Part shown: positions 1 through 10,086 of the stretch, one piece after another
Layout of the letters: each line of letters opens with the position of its first letter
How positions within the stretch are numbered: the first letter of the stretch is position 1
Assembly (NCBI GenBank): GCA_000697335.1
Contig: JNEM01012268.1
Location: 1 to 15,526, forward strand
Source of the DNA: Conidiobolus incongruus B7586
Taxonomy: Eukaryota; Entomophthoromycota; Entomophthoromycetes; Entomophthorales; Conidiobolaceae
Direction: 5' to 3'
DNA length: 15,526 nt
Position numbers and translations under genes: made by a program
Notes under the pieces: generated by a model
What the model saw: the letters and a program-made list of their open reading frames with translations, nothing else
Told to the model about the DNA's origin: nothing
Databases searched by the model: none

Positions 1-1411
1 ATATATATAATAAATTATAAACTATATAATATTATAGTTTTAAGTGATTAAAATAATACATAAAAAATATATCTTTAGAAATAAATTTATAAATTTTATT
101 ATTTAATCAAATATATTTATTTTTTAATTAATAAATATTTGGTAAAAATAAGACAAAACAATTTATATTAAAAGAAAGAATTGATTTTATATTAATTATT
201 TGGTATATTTTATATTAAATATATATTAAAAATTGAATTTAAAAAAGATATATTATTTAAAACTTGGAATGATTTTATATAGGTAATTTATCAAATGATT
301 ATTATTAATAAAAATAAATTATATTGTCAAAAATATCAATTATTGATCAATATATCATGACTTGCAATAAATATTTAAAATCAACTATAGTTACAACTTA
401 TAAGATATATATATATTCGCTCCATTTAGAATCTTTAAATAAACCTTGGCTATTAATTTTTTAATTTATTACTATACCAACACCAATATTTTTTATTTTA
501 TTTAAATATTGCATTATATTAATTATTTCCCAATATTTTTTTAATTTGGTATCTATTTAACTTTGAGGATATACAGTTTTAATATTTGTATCCTTAGTAG
601 CCTTCTTGGTAACTTTGGATTAAAATCTCTCATATGGTTTAAAATTCGGAGTATTAGTAATTTGGAATGAAAGTAGCTCAAGGCAATTGGATTTTTAAAT
701 GTTTTGGGAACACTTTGTGATAATCTTTAAAGTAGCCAGATTGAAAATAAACTTATTGGATATTGTATATTATATACAAGTAAGTCAGAATAAAAACTTT
801 TCTACTCTTTTTAAACTTTGTGACTCATTACAACCATTATGTTTCAATTTGATTACTGTTTTAATTAAATCATAATATTTGAGATAGAGTTCTAATTGAA
901 TACAGTGAAATGGAATTACATTTTGAACTTGGTATCAATCACAGATGTCAGAATAATATTTTATTACTTAAAATTTATTGATTATTAATACAATGGGTTA
1001 ATAATATACAATTTGCAGATCGAATATATTCATAAGTATATTGAGTTAAGATTATTCAATATTATTTGTAGCAAATTGAATATATAATTAATTCTTAATA
1101 ATCTAATTACGGAACCAAAATACAGTTTAAAAATGCATTTTATTGTTAATATTAAAATCGTGTCACCATTAATTATTAAACTATCAATATAATGCACATG
1201 TTGAAATATTCTAAATATGATTCTAATTTTTTAATATAAGTACATAATTATTAAATTTAAAGAATTTAATAAATAATGATAATATATTTAAATTGTATTA
1301 ATAGAATAATTTTAATAATTTATTTCAAAATATATTATAAAATATAGTATCATTATTTTGATTTTCGTGTTAATGCATCGATTTAGAACTAATAATTAAT
1401 ATATTTAGGAC

Positions 1412-1447
1412 TACAATGACTAGTGAGTGAAATACTCAATCATTGTA
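1412..1447. repeat. Imperfect hairpin in intergenic DNA
   Basis: An 8-bp outer stem (TACAATGA pairing with TCATTGTA) encloses a smaller GAGT/ACTC stem around a GAAAT loop. It stands out because it uses G and C in an otherwise A/T sequence. No gene lies next to it, so a transcription role is not indicated. It may be chance or a remnant of a small mobile element. Confidence 0.4.
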
Positions 1448-3782
1448 TAATTAATATTTTATACTACAAACAATTAATATTGTCACTTATATTCTAAAGT
1501 TATTAATAACAATTCCATAAATATTTGGTTTCTATGAGCAATATATATTATTTGATTATATTATCAAATATCGTTTGATAAGTTTGAATTTGATAATAAA
1601 GATATTATATTTCAAACAATTTATTAGACTTTGTATATAATTGATAAATATATATAGCATAAATATTTGAAAATATTAAGTTTTAATAAGAGCAAAACTC
1701 TTTATTATAAATACATATAGAACTGTTTTGTGATATTGCTGTAATAGATTTTTCAAGAGGATTATTACATTATCAATTAATGATATTAACTATAAAAATC
1801 AAGATTATATCAATCTATTTAAAATTTTTATAATTCATAAAAACATAAAAAATAAGATTTTCATTTATTTTTAATTAAATGTTAGCGATCTTTGAATTAT
1901 AACTTGAAATATATAGTTTATTGGTAATAGTTGATGTAATATATAGTTGGAATTATAGATGATAATGATTTCAATACTTATATTTATCACATTAGATTTG
2001 TCAATTGCTTAAAATTGTATTTTTTACCAAGTCCATAATTCATTCTAATGTAATTGTGATAACAATTAAAAAGTGGTCTGTATTCTTTCCTTTTTTCCAA
2101 ATATAATTTGGTAATTATTAAAATTATAAATGAAATACTCTATATTACTGACTTGCAAAACTATTTATTTAATACATCTAACAATTTTTATAATTTATTT
2201 AATTTTAGTTAATAATTGATTCAAAATTTCAAAAAATAATAGCTACGGATATTTGCTAAACAACCTCATATTTAGCAATCTTATATATTAAAACCATATT
2301 ATAGAAATAAAATATAATTAAACTTGAAGAAAATAACAATAATTTTTTTGCATTCACTATATTATATTATATCAGATAGTTTTTGAACATTATTGAAAAT
2401 TATAAAATATATCTTGACTAAGCTTGGCAAATCCTGACTCAATCAAAAATCTTTCACTATGGAAAAAAATTATTTGATAATTTTAAACAGGAATTTGATA
2501 CCTTGGTAACTTGTGTAACTCTGTATCAATATATATTTGTCAATATTGAGGGATTGAGCAAAATTTCAAAATATATTATAAGTGTATATTATTATCTAAT
2601 GCTAATATATAATTGTTGAATGATTCTATTTCAATCAATCTATCCAAATAAGCGCTTATTTAATATATGGATTATGCTCATTATATAAACAACTTGAATC
2701 ATATTCCAGTTAGAGACAATTGCGCAAATTGAAAACCTACTCCAAATCCAAATTTTAACAACACAATTTTTATTAACTCAATTAATTTAGTCGTCATATG
2801 ATATAATCCCAAAATCATAGAACTTACTAAAACTGGTAATTAACTCTTAAATACTCTTTTTGGCATCCGGTAAAATTCATTCCATAAAATGGCTAGTTTG
2901 AACAAAGGTTTGAAGTTAAAACTTTCCAATTAGTGGAGGGCTTTAAATTGGAAATTATATTGTAATGAACTTTTTATAGATAAAGAAATTTGATAATATT
3001 CATAAAAAGTATTAGAATTGACATGCTTTTTTCAAATCAGAATATAAAATTGAATATTAAATATTAATTTAATATAATTTATAATAATGATTCAATAATC
3101 ACACTTAGTTTTTAAATAGACTAAATATATTGATTCATGTAATGACTATTATTCATACAATTGAAAACAATAATTATTGGTTTATTATATGACCAAAAAA
3201 TGTCAAAATAATAATCAAATAAAAGATAATTTCAAAAATATTGTAATAATATTAAACGCTGTATTCATTAATTCTACCACATTAATCCATTCAAATGTAA
3301 TATATTTAATGCATATCTTTCATGAAATTATATTGAATTAATATATTATTAGTTATATTTGATGATTAATTAATATTTTCACTAATACTAAAAAGTTTAA
3401 TCATTATATTGACTAATTAATAACACAAATATATGCTTTGGATCTAATAGATTTTATAAATTTAATATTAAAAGGTATTCAACTTAAATTCAATTTTTTT
3501 TGAATAGTCAAAATTAATATTATTCAAATAATATAATCTGTAAATTTTTAAACTAAATAAAATTTATTTTAAATATTAAATTCTAAAAAATTTAGTAGAT
3601 ATCATAATTATAGATAAATATTAATAATAAGTAATATAATGATTATATCATTTAATCAATTGTTAAAAATATTTTTAAATTCTCAATTTAATTAGAATTA
3701 ATTAATTATAAATTATTTATTTTATTTAAATAATTTATAATATGATAATTTCTAAACTTTATAAAAATAATATAATATTAAA

Positions 3783-3806
3783 TATATTATATTATATTAT
3801 ATTATA
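3783..3806. repeat. Short ATTAT tandem repeat
   Basis: About four units of the pentamer ATTAT run in tandem. This is a simple microsatellite, as expected in DNA this AT-rich, and has no visible relation to a gene. Confidence 0.6.
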
Positions 3807-4265
3807 ATATTAATTTTAAATTGAAATTTTTATTAAAATTAATTAAAAACAATATTGAACTAATTGTAGATTTAGTTCAAATAAAAATTTAATTCAAAGT
3901 AATTAATAATTAGTTTATAAAATTAGTAATCAGAAACAAAATAATTAATATCAGTTATAAATATATATTTGTTAAATAATATTATATCAAAAATAATTAC
4001 TTAAAATTTTATCAATATATGTATATCAACTTATTTAAAAATAAATAAATTATATTCTCTAAATATATTATTTGAAACATACAATATATATCTGAAAAAA
4101 AATTAAGATTTTAAAAATAATTAGTGATACATATTTATATTCTATTGATTTAATCAAAAATTTAGTGTTATAGATTTAATATTACAATCAGTTGAAAATC
4201 ATTAAATTTATAACAATATTTAACTAAAAATAATCAATAGAGATATAATATTTTAAAGAATTATT

Positions 4266-4271
4266 TTTATT
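4266..4271 (-). terminator. AATAAA polyadenylation signal of the serine palmitoyltransferase gene
   Basis: On the minus strand an AATAAA hexamer lies about 165 nt past the apparent stop codon and just beyond the GC-enriched segment 4315-4380. It follows a pyrimidine-rich stretch. If used, the mRNA would end around 4235-4255 and would contain the whole exon-like segment. The hexamer is common by chance in DNA of this composition, so the call rests on its position. Confidence 0.4.
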
Positions 4272-4314
4272 CACAATTAAAAAAGAAAGAACAGGTTATG
4301 GTGAATATACTTAC

Positions 4315-4380
4315 AAAAGGCCATTCCCCCCAATAGTTACTTGATCCCGAGGAGGATAAGTGATATGGTGGGATGATAGT
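4315..4380 (-). other. Possible 3' exon of the serine palmitoyltransferase transcript
   Basis: This 66-nt block is close to half G+C, while the DNA to its left is nearly all A/T. On the minus strand a plausible intron precedes it: a GTAAGT donor at 4421 or a GTAATT donor at 4439, an ACTAAT branch-like site, and an AG at 4381. A second GTAAGT donor follows directly at 4314. One frame is open through the block and carries Asn-Tyr-Trp-Gly-Glu-Trp near its end. Joining from the GTAATT donor to the first AG gives an immediate stop. Joining to an AG at 4340 stays open. I therefore cannot say whether it is coding, an untranslated exon, or an alternative terminal exon. Confidence 0.4.
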
Positions 4381-4435
4381 CTTCGGATATTAATTAGTTT
4401 GATTAATATTATGCTACTTACAAAATCCGTTAGAA

Positions 4436-6067
4436 TTACCAGAGATTCTTAAGTAATAACTTATCGCCAATTTCACTAATAGCTTTTAAGGCAAAATCCA
4501 AATCCTCTTTGGTGTGGGAGGCTGAGAGACAGAAGCGGACACGTGAGGTGAGAACTGGAGTGGCGGGGGAGCCGACTACAACGACAGCGATACCGCGGGC
4601 ACGACATTCGCGGGGGAAGGCGGGGGGTTTGGCGGGGGGGGACAACATGACGGGGACGACTGGGGAATCGGGGTGAGAGCATACCATGAAGCCCATCTTG
4701 CGAAGTTCCGTGGAGAAGTAGCGAGCATTGAAGGCGAGTTGTTCGAGTCTGCGTTGACCGTCAGTAGTACCGTCTTCGCCCATGATAACCTTCATAGTTC
4801 CGATGATTTGCTGAAGGACGGGGACACTTATGGGCTCACCATAGATTTGGTTGAAGTTGGTGAGTCTGAGGTGACGAATGAGTTCGGGTTTACCAGCAAT
4901 GTAACCACCAGCAGCACCGAAAGACTTGGTGAATGTACCCATCATAATATCAATTTCCTTGGGGTCAATACCATAGTAGTCGCAAATACCACGACCGCGA
5001 GGGCCTAAAGCACCGATAGAGTGAGCTTCGTCCAAGTAAGTGTAGAATTTGTACTTTTTCTTCAAAGCAAGAATTTGAGGCAGCAAAGGGAAAGAACCTT
5101 CCATAGAGTATAATCCTTCTATAACAACGAAAATCTTCTTCCAAGGGCGGTGAGTACGAGGTTGACCTTGAGAAATAGCTTCACGTAACATTTCTTCTAA
5201 TTGGGGAATATTGTTGTGCTTGAATACTCGAATATTAGCTCCAGAAAGACGCGCACCAGTGACAATAGAACTGTGATTCATTTCATCAGACAAGATTAAA
5301 CATCCTTTGCTTGCGATAGCGGGAATAGTGGTGGAGTTAGTAGCGAAACCTTGACTAATAATCATAGCGGAGGGAGTACCAACGAAGCGAGCGGTGATGC
5401 GTTCAGCTTCTTCGAGAATAGCGGAGTTACCAACTTCAGCACGAGTACTGTTATTAACCAAACCATATTGACGAATACCATTTTCAACTTGGTCGACGAC
5501 AGGACCTTCGCTAGCAGCAAAGCCCAAATAGTTATAACTGGCCAAGTTAAGCATTTCAGTGGTAGTTCCAGTCAATGTGAAAGTGCGGTTAAAGTCATTA
5601 GATACTCGGTCCAAAAGCTTAACAGTTCTACCAGCAACACCTGTAATAGGTTGGTTAAAAACATCACGAATACGCATATACAATCTACGATGGTACAAAC
5701 TGTCAAAGCCATTGATAATAGGTGCAATACCATCACGATGGAAGAAAGGTCTAAACTCCTCTGACTTGAATATTTTACCGAAGAAATCTCTAGTATGACC
5801 AAAGATAAGCAAAATGGCATAGCTGATATAAGTTGTTATAAGGGTAAGCAAAGGTAGATCTGTCACAGTCTCCAAGTCATAAGTGGGAATATCTTTTTCA
5901 GATTCCGGAGGAGGCAATTTTTGCAATACCTCGGGTTGTAAACCTTTGGTATTAAAAGGACTTCCGGAATGAGCGTGGGAAGAAGCAGGAGGACTTGGTG
6001 GACCTCCAGCAGTAGAAGTAGGTAAAAAGTGAGGCTGAATTTGTGGTGCACGTTTACCAACTCCCAT
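4436..6067 (-). CDS. LCB2: Serine palmitoyltransferase catalytic subunit (LCB2/SPTLC2 type)
   Basis: The product condenses L-serine with palmitoyl-CoA to 3-ketodihydrosphingosine, the first committed step of sphingolipid synthesis, in the ER membrane as a heterodimer with an LCB1 subunit (not in this window). The 543-residue frame has a proline/serine-rich N-terminus (about 1-60), a hydrophobic segment at about 71-90, and then an alpha-oxoamine synthase fold. Diagnostic motifs are YNYLGFA (178-184), GFATNSTTIPA (240-250), DEAHSIGALGPRGRG (346-360) and GTFTKSFGAAGGYIAG (377-392). Lys381 is the expected pyridoxal-phosphate lysine, and Asp346 and His349 lie in the cofactor pocket. GFATNSTT and IYGEPIS look fungal. 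The start ATG has A at -3 and G at +4. The C-terminus ends just after the conserved ISEIGDKL, shorter than yeast and human homologues. The stop lies in TGGTAATT, the same form as the donors of the two neighbouring genes, so a spliced C-terminal tail is possible. The 3' third is markedly GC-rich. No intron interrupts the catalytic region. Confidence 0.95.
   Translation of the reverse strand: MGVGKRAPQIQPHFLPTSTAGGPPSPPASSHAHSGSPFNTKGLQPEVLQKLPPPESEKDIPTYDLETVTDLPLLTLITTYISYAILLIFGHTRDFFGKIFKSEEFRPFFHRDGIAPIINGFDSLYHRRLYMRIRDVFNQPITGVAGRTVKLLDRVSNDFNRTFTLTGTTTEMLNLASYNYLGFAASEGPVVDQVENGIRQYGLVNNSTRAEVGNSAILEEAERITARFVGTPSAMIISQGFATNSTTIPAIASKGCLILSDEMNHSSIVTGARLSGANIRVFKHNNIPQLEEMLREAISQGQPRTHRPWKKIFVVIEGLYSMEGSFPLLPQILALKKKYKFYTYLDEAHSIGALGPRGRGICDYYGIDPKEIDIMMGTFTKSFGAAGGYIAGKPELIRHLRLTNFNQIYGEPISVPVLQQIIGTMKVIMGEDGTTDGQRRLEQLAFNARYFSTELRKMGFMVCSHPDSPVVPVMLSPPAKPPAFPRECRARGIAVVVVGSPATPVLTSRVRFCLSASHTKEDLDFALKAISEIGDKLLLKNLW
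4530..4680. other. GC-rich, G-run patch within the serine palmitoyltransferase gene
   Basis: On the plus strand this stretch carries runs of 5, 6, 8, 4 and 4 guanines at 4612-4616, 4622-4627, 4634-4641, 4652-4655 and 4662-4665, separated by short loops. That spacing could form a G-quadruplex on the template strand. In the coding strand it corresponds to C-ending codons for a Ser/Pro/Ala-rich stretch (about residues 470-515). It is by far the most GC-rich part of the window. Confidence 0.7.
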
Positions 6068-6440
6068 CTTGAATTATATCAGCAACAGGTGTAATTAACA
6101 AATTAGGTGAATAAAAAAATTTAATATAAATATATATAACAGAGGTAGAGAATGAACCTAGCTAAATAAACCCAAAGACTTTGAAATCTCTCTAAGGAAA
6201 AATAATATTAAATTAGGAAATACAAAGTAAAATATCAAGTATCTAAATACTATAAAATAATAATTAAAGAAATAAAATAAGCGTTGAATACTCAGTACCT
6301 AATTAATATATCCCGCCTAATTTCAATGAATTTGGGATCAAATTATTTACAATCTCCCGGATAATGAAAATATCCTTATCCTTCTAATTTTCCCTAAATG
6401 GATATATCAACCAAATTTTGAGATTTCGTGAGGAAATTTA
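6068..6440 (-). promoter_or_regulatory. Upstream region of the serine palmitoyltransferase gene
   Basis: This is the 5' flank of the gene at 6067. It is less uniformly A/T than the DNA further right. On the minus strand it holds GGATAAGGATA (about 6374-6384), CGGGAGATT near 6355 and GGCGGGATATATTAATTAGG near 6300-6320, the last including a TATA-like stretch. A possible 5' untranslated intron runs from AG|GTACTG (near 6298) to TTTTTCCTTAG (near 6196). These are readings by eye and no single site is certain. Confidence 0.3.
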
Positions 6441-9400
6441 CGGGAATACTTATTAATAATGAAAAAATTTAAATTAAATAATTGTGCTGAATAAGAAATT
6501 AATTTTGCGATTTCTAACAAATGGTATTAAAATTTTGTACTTTTTATTAAAATATAACCATTATTTTTTAATTTTTTTTTGATTTTAAGTTTCAGGGGGA
6601 TTATTAAATCATAATATAGAAATTTTATTATTTCATAGAAAAAAATTTTTTTAATTTTAATATCCTGTTTTTAATAATAATATAATTGTAATATAATTGT
6701 AACAAAATGTTAAAATTATTCTATCATAAATTGATTTTTGTATTATTAATAATTTTAAGGGATTGCCCCCTTATTATGAATATCTAGAACCCCCTATAAT
6801 TATACAAAATAAACAATTGATTAATCATATATTTTCATAAAATTTTTTAGAAACTTTTGAAATATATTATCAAAATTGATATATTACACAAATTATGTAA
6901 TAAAATTAAATTTTCAAAGAGAATCTTGATCCCATGTACGTCCATGTGTAAATGTTCAAATTAGCCACTGTGTCATTGGTTTGTAGATCAGTATAGAGTG
7001 ATTATAGTTAGAAAAGTTAATCTATCAACATTGGTAAAATTCCCCCACAAATTTTCTATTCGTTTAGTCACTTTTATTCAAGAATTTGTAGTTCATTCCT
7101 GAATGAATATAATTATACATTTTTATATTAAATTTATTCAGTTTGGTAATTTTTGAATAATTATTTTCTCTATAATTAAATCATAATATTCATTACATTG
7201 TAAATATTATTCAAAGTTATATTTAATCTACCTTAAATTGGTTTATTTCTCGATGAATTCGAACTAACGGTTTCATAGGTAGTAACGATATATTTGCAAC
7301 TGATCTATCATTATGATGAATTATGTAACGGTAATTATATAATGGTATTATTAATCAAAAAGCTATTAGACTTTAAAATTCTATTAATTGTAAAATTTAA
7401 AATCAATTTCCAAATTTAAATTGTTATTTATTGGATCCAATAATAAAGAATTGTAAAAAATTCCCTAATAAGATCCTTAAAAAATACAAAATTATATTGT
7501 GATTGGCTGATTTTGGAGGATACGAAGAATTGATGAATTCTAATTTGACATACTAAGTTGATATTAATCTTTTTTGATTAATTTCATCTTGAATCATATA
7601 TAAAATAGCTGTATAGCTTTAAACTTTTGGAATAGTCGGCAAATAAATTCACAACAAGGGTTTAGTACAATTTTCGATAATCATCAAAATAGTAAAATAA
7701 TATTAATAATAATATGATAAACCCATGTGATGTTATTCTAAATATACCATAATTTTGATCAAAATCAAATAATTTTTATTATAAATTATTTCAAAACAAG
7801 CACAAATATTAATTTATAAAATTGCATGAAAAATAGTCGAATATAAAATATTGGCACAGTTGAGTTAATATAAATCGTTTGAATAGTTGTCAAAGTTGAA
7901 ATCAATATATTTAGTCTATTTAAATAGAATATGAAAATTAAACAATATTTTTTTGAATATATTGCTATAATTGAATATAAATAATAAATCAATTTAAAGA
8001 AAAATATATATTTTAATTATTATTAATATGTATAAGATTATAATATTTTATCTTAATCACTTTTAATTTTTATACTATTGATATTAAAATTTTTAATAGT
8101 TACAAATATTAGAATCAATTTTTCCTATTTTCTAAATATGGTATATTGAAAAAATTGACAATTTGAGTAAATCAATGTTTTTTGGGATTGTTATCATATG
8201 ATTGTTTATATATAACTTCTTAAAAGAGAGAATTGGTTAAATTGAGAGGGGTAGGCAATTTCGACAGAATAGAAGTGTTTGGTCAATTGTTATGAAGGTA
8301 ATTATAAAAGTAAAAAAATAAAATTTTGACAGAATAGCCTTGGTATAACATTATTTTGTTCACACAAGTGAATTTCAATCTTAGATAATTTTTTAACATA
8401 TTTCAACTGTCATTAGATTTACAATGCTATATAAGTTTTTGTATATTAATGCGTTATCATTCATTAATATAAATGATAAAAGCATTCTACTAATTTGTAA
8501 GCGAATAATTAAAAATAAAAAACAATTTAGTTGAAATTTAAATAGTAATTAACAAATTTAACTGTACAATAGTCTCATAGCAATACTCAATCCCAACCTG
8601 AAAAACATGCATTATATTTTTGATCAAAGTTGGATAAATAAATCGAAATATAAATATTGCAAAATAATCTGGCCTTAAAAACTATTTCGTACCTAGTACA
8701 AATATAGTTGTATTATTAGACTAATGGATATATTATTATTTATCAAGAGGAAAAGTTACAAAATATGTCAATATATCAAATTCCTCTTAAAAAGATCAAC
8801 AATATCAATTCTTTCGTCATATTGCTAAATTAATTGGTATATATAAGATTTATCGAGTTACTAAGTGCTATATTTGAATTTATACTGATTTTGAAATGGG
8901 ATTAGATAAAATATAGCTAATACATTGTAACTTTGATGATATTAACTTCAGCAATATTTATCTATCATAATTCTAAATATTCTTGCTCCATTTTAAAAAA
9001 ATTGACCGTTGTATAGTTGTACTATTGATTTTCTCTAAATATTTTTTCAAAATCTAGTTACATAATGTAGATTATAAGAATAAAAAGTTACAAAAGTTAA
9101 TCATTAATTAAAGAAACACAATATTATATAAAAAATTTATAATTATAATAACTTTCACATAATATATGTTTAATAAGATGTTATTCAAAGATTTTATAAG
9201 AATAAAATTATGAATTTTTATATTTGAAAAATTTAATACAATAATTTAAAATATCTGTACATTAATTATACAGATAAATTTTATATTTTTTTAGCATCAA
9301 GTTTGATGCATTATTAATATATCGAAGGAATTATTTGTATTAGGTAGATGAATATAATACTTTTGCATAATATATTTTACATTCATGATTTCATTATTTT

Positions 9401-9549
9401 AATTTTGAAAATTAATATACTGGATTGCTGATCTAATATCTAAGAGAGGTTGAATTAAGCACAAATCGGATTTTTGATTTTAAAACTATACATTTGGTAA
9501 AAATAAAATGATCAATGAATTTCACTATATACTATTACAGGTTATTAAG

Positions 9550-9565
9550 AGTCAATTTTTTGACT
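9550..9565. repeat. Small hairpin AGTCAA-TTTT-TTGACT
   Basis: A perfect 6-bp inverted repeat around a four-T loop lies in AT-rich DNA about 0.5 kb past the 3' end of the first Svf1-like gene. It is too short and too distant from a gene to assign a role. Confidence 0.35.
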
Positions 9566-9791
9566 ATTATATATATATAATAAGAGAAATAATATATATA
9601 GATAAATGATTTGGATTATTTGATTAAATTTCCATCATACTATTTGCAAATCCAATTTTGATAATTAAAATTCTATTAATAATTGATTTGTAAAGGTAAA
9701 TATATTATATTCAAGAACATCTTAAATGATATTAAAAATTGTAGACATTAAAATAATAGTGTAATCTTATATACTGAGTATTTAAATACGA

Positions 9792-9815
9792 ATATATATA
9801 TATATATATATATAT
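9792..9815. repeat. (AT)n dinucleotide microsatellite
   Basis: Twelve consecutive AT units are visible. It lies in the downstream flank of the first Svf1-like gene and is likely length-variable. No function is implied. Confidence 0.9.
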
Positions 9816-10080
9816 CTTGATAATATATTTAAAATATCACATTATATACAAAATGTAATCATCAAATATTTTATGAATATAAATACTATTAAATTCAAAA
9901 ACAAATAATTTTTAATAATAACAATAACAAAAATATCATTAATCAGGTAAATTGGATATGTTTAAAATATAGAAATTTAACTTTTTAAATGAGTATTATT
10001 GTTTTTTTAAAATAATATTTTAATCACATTATTATGCAATTTACATTAAAAATAAATTTAAGATAATATACAAATATCAA

Positions 10081-10086
10081 TTTATT
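10081..10086 (-). terminator. AATAAA overlapping the stop codon of the first Svf1-like gene
   Basis: The stop TAA is directly followed by TAAA on the minus strand, so AATAAA shares its first two bases with the stop codon. The paralogue at 12868 has the same arrangement, which suggests a conserved polyadenylation signal and a very short 3' untranslated region. Confidence 0.5.

Larger units (their letters stand above)
1..4260. other. AT-rich intergenic region, no gene supported
   Basis: I read this on both strands and found no reading frame with protein-like composition, no tRNA with recognisable A and B boxes, and no intact element. Composition is mostly A and T with many stops in all frames. 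Two stretches, about 560-960 and about 2400-2960, are somewhat less AT-rich than their surroundings and have short open segments that resemble no family I can name. They may be old decayed sequence. Short A/T-only repeats occur, for example near 3785-3805. The stretch nearest the serine palmitoyltransferase gene (about 4240-4435) belongs to that gene's 3' end. Confidence 0.6.
6441..10080. other. AT-rich intergenic region, no gene supported
   Basis: About 3.6 kb without a convincing gene. The longest open stretch, on the minus strand at 7786-7992 (68 codons), is nearly all Ile, Tyr, Leu, Phe, Lys and Asn, which is what A/T-only DNA yields by chance. Slightly more complex sequence occurs at about 6590-6800 (several G or C runs), 6920-7030 and 7240-7330, without coding signs or RNA gene boxes. 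I see nothing assignable. Confidence 0.6.

Noticed and set aside
4673-5820. Several open frames of 65-137 codons overlapping the serine palmitoyltransferase gene on both strands
   Set aside because: They are shadows of the conserved gene. None has a family motif, and the overlapping frame is unambiguously catalytic.
7240-7290. B-box-like GTTCGAATT on the minus strand, possible tRNA
   Set aside because: No A box at the right distance and no acceptor or anticodon stem pairing.
7786-7992. 68-codon minus-strand open frame in intergenic DNA
   Set aside because: Its composition is almost only Ile, Leu, Tyr, Phe, Lys and Asn, as expected by chance from A/T DNA, and there are no supporting signals.
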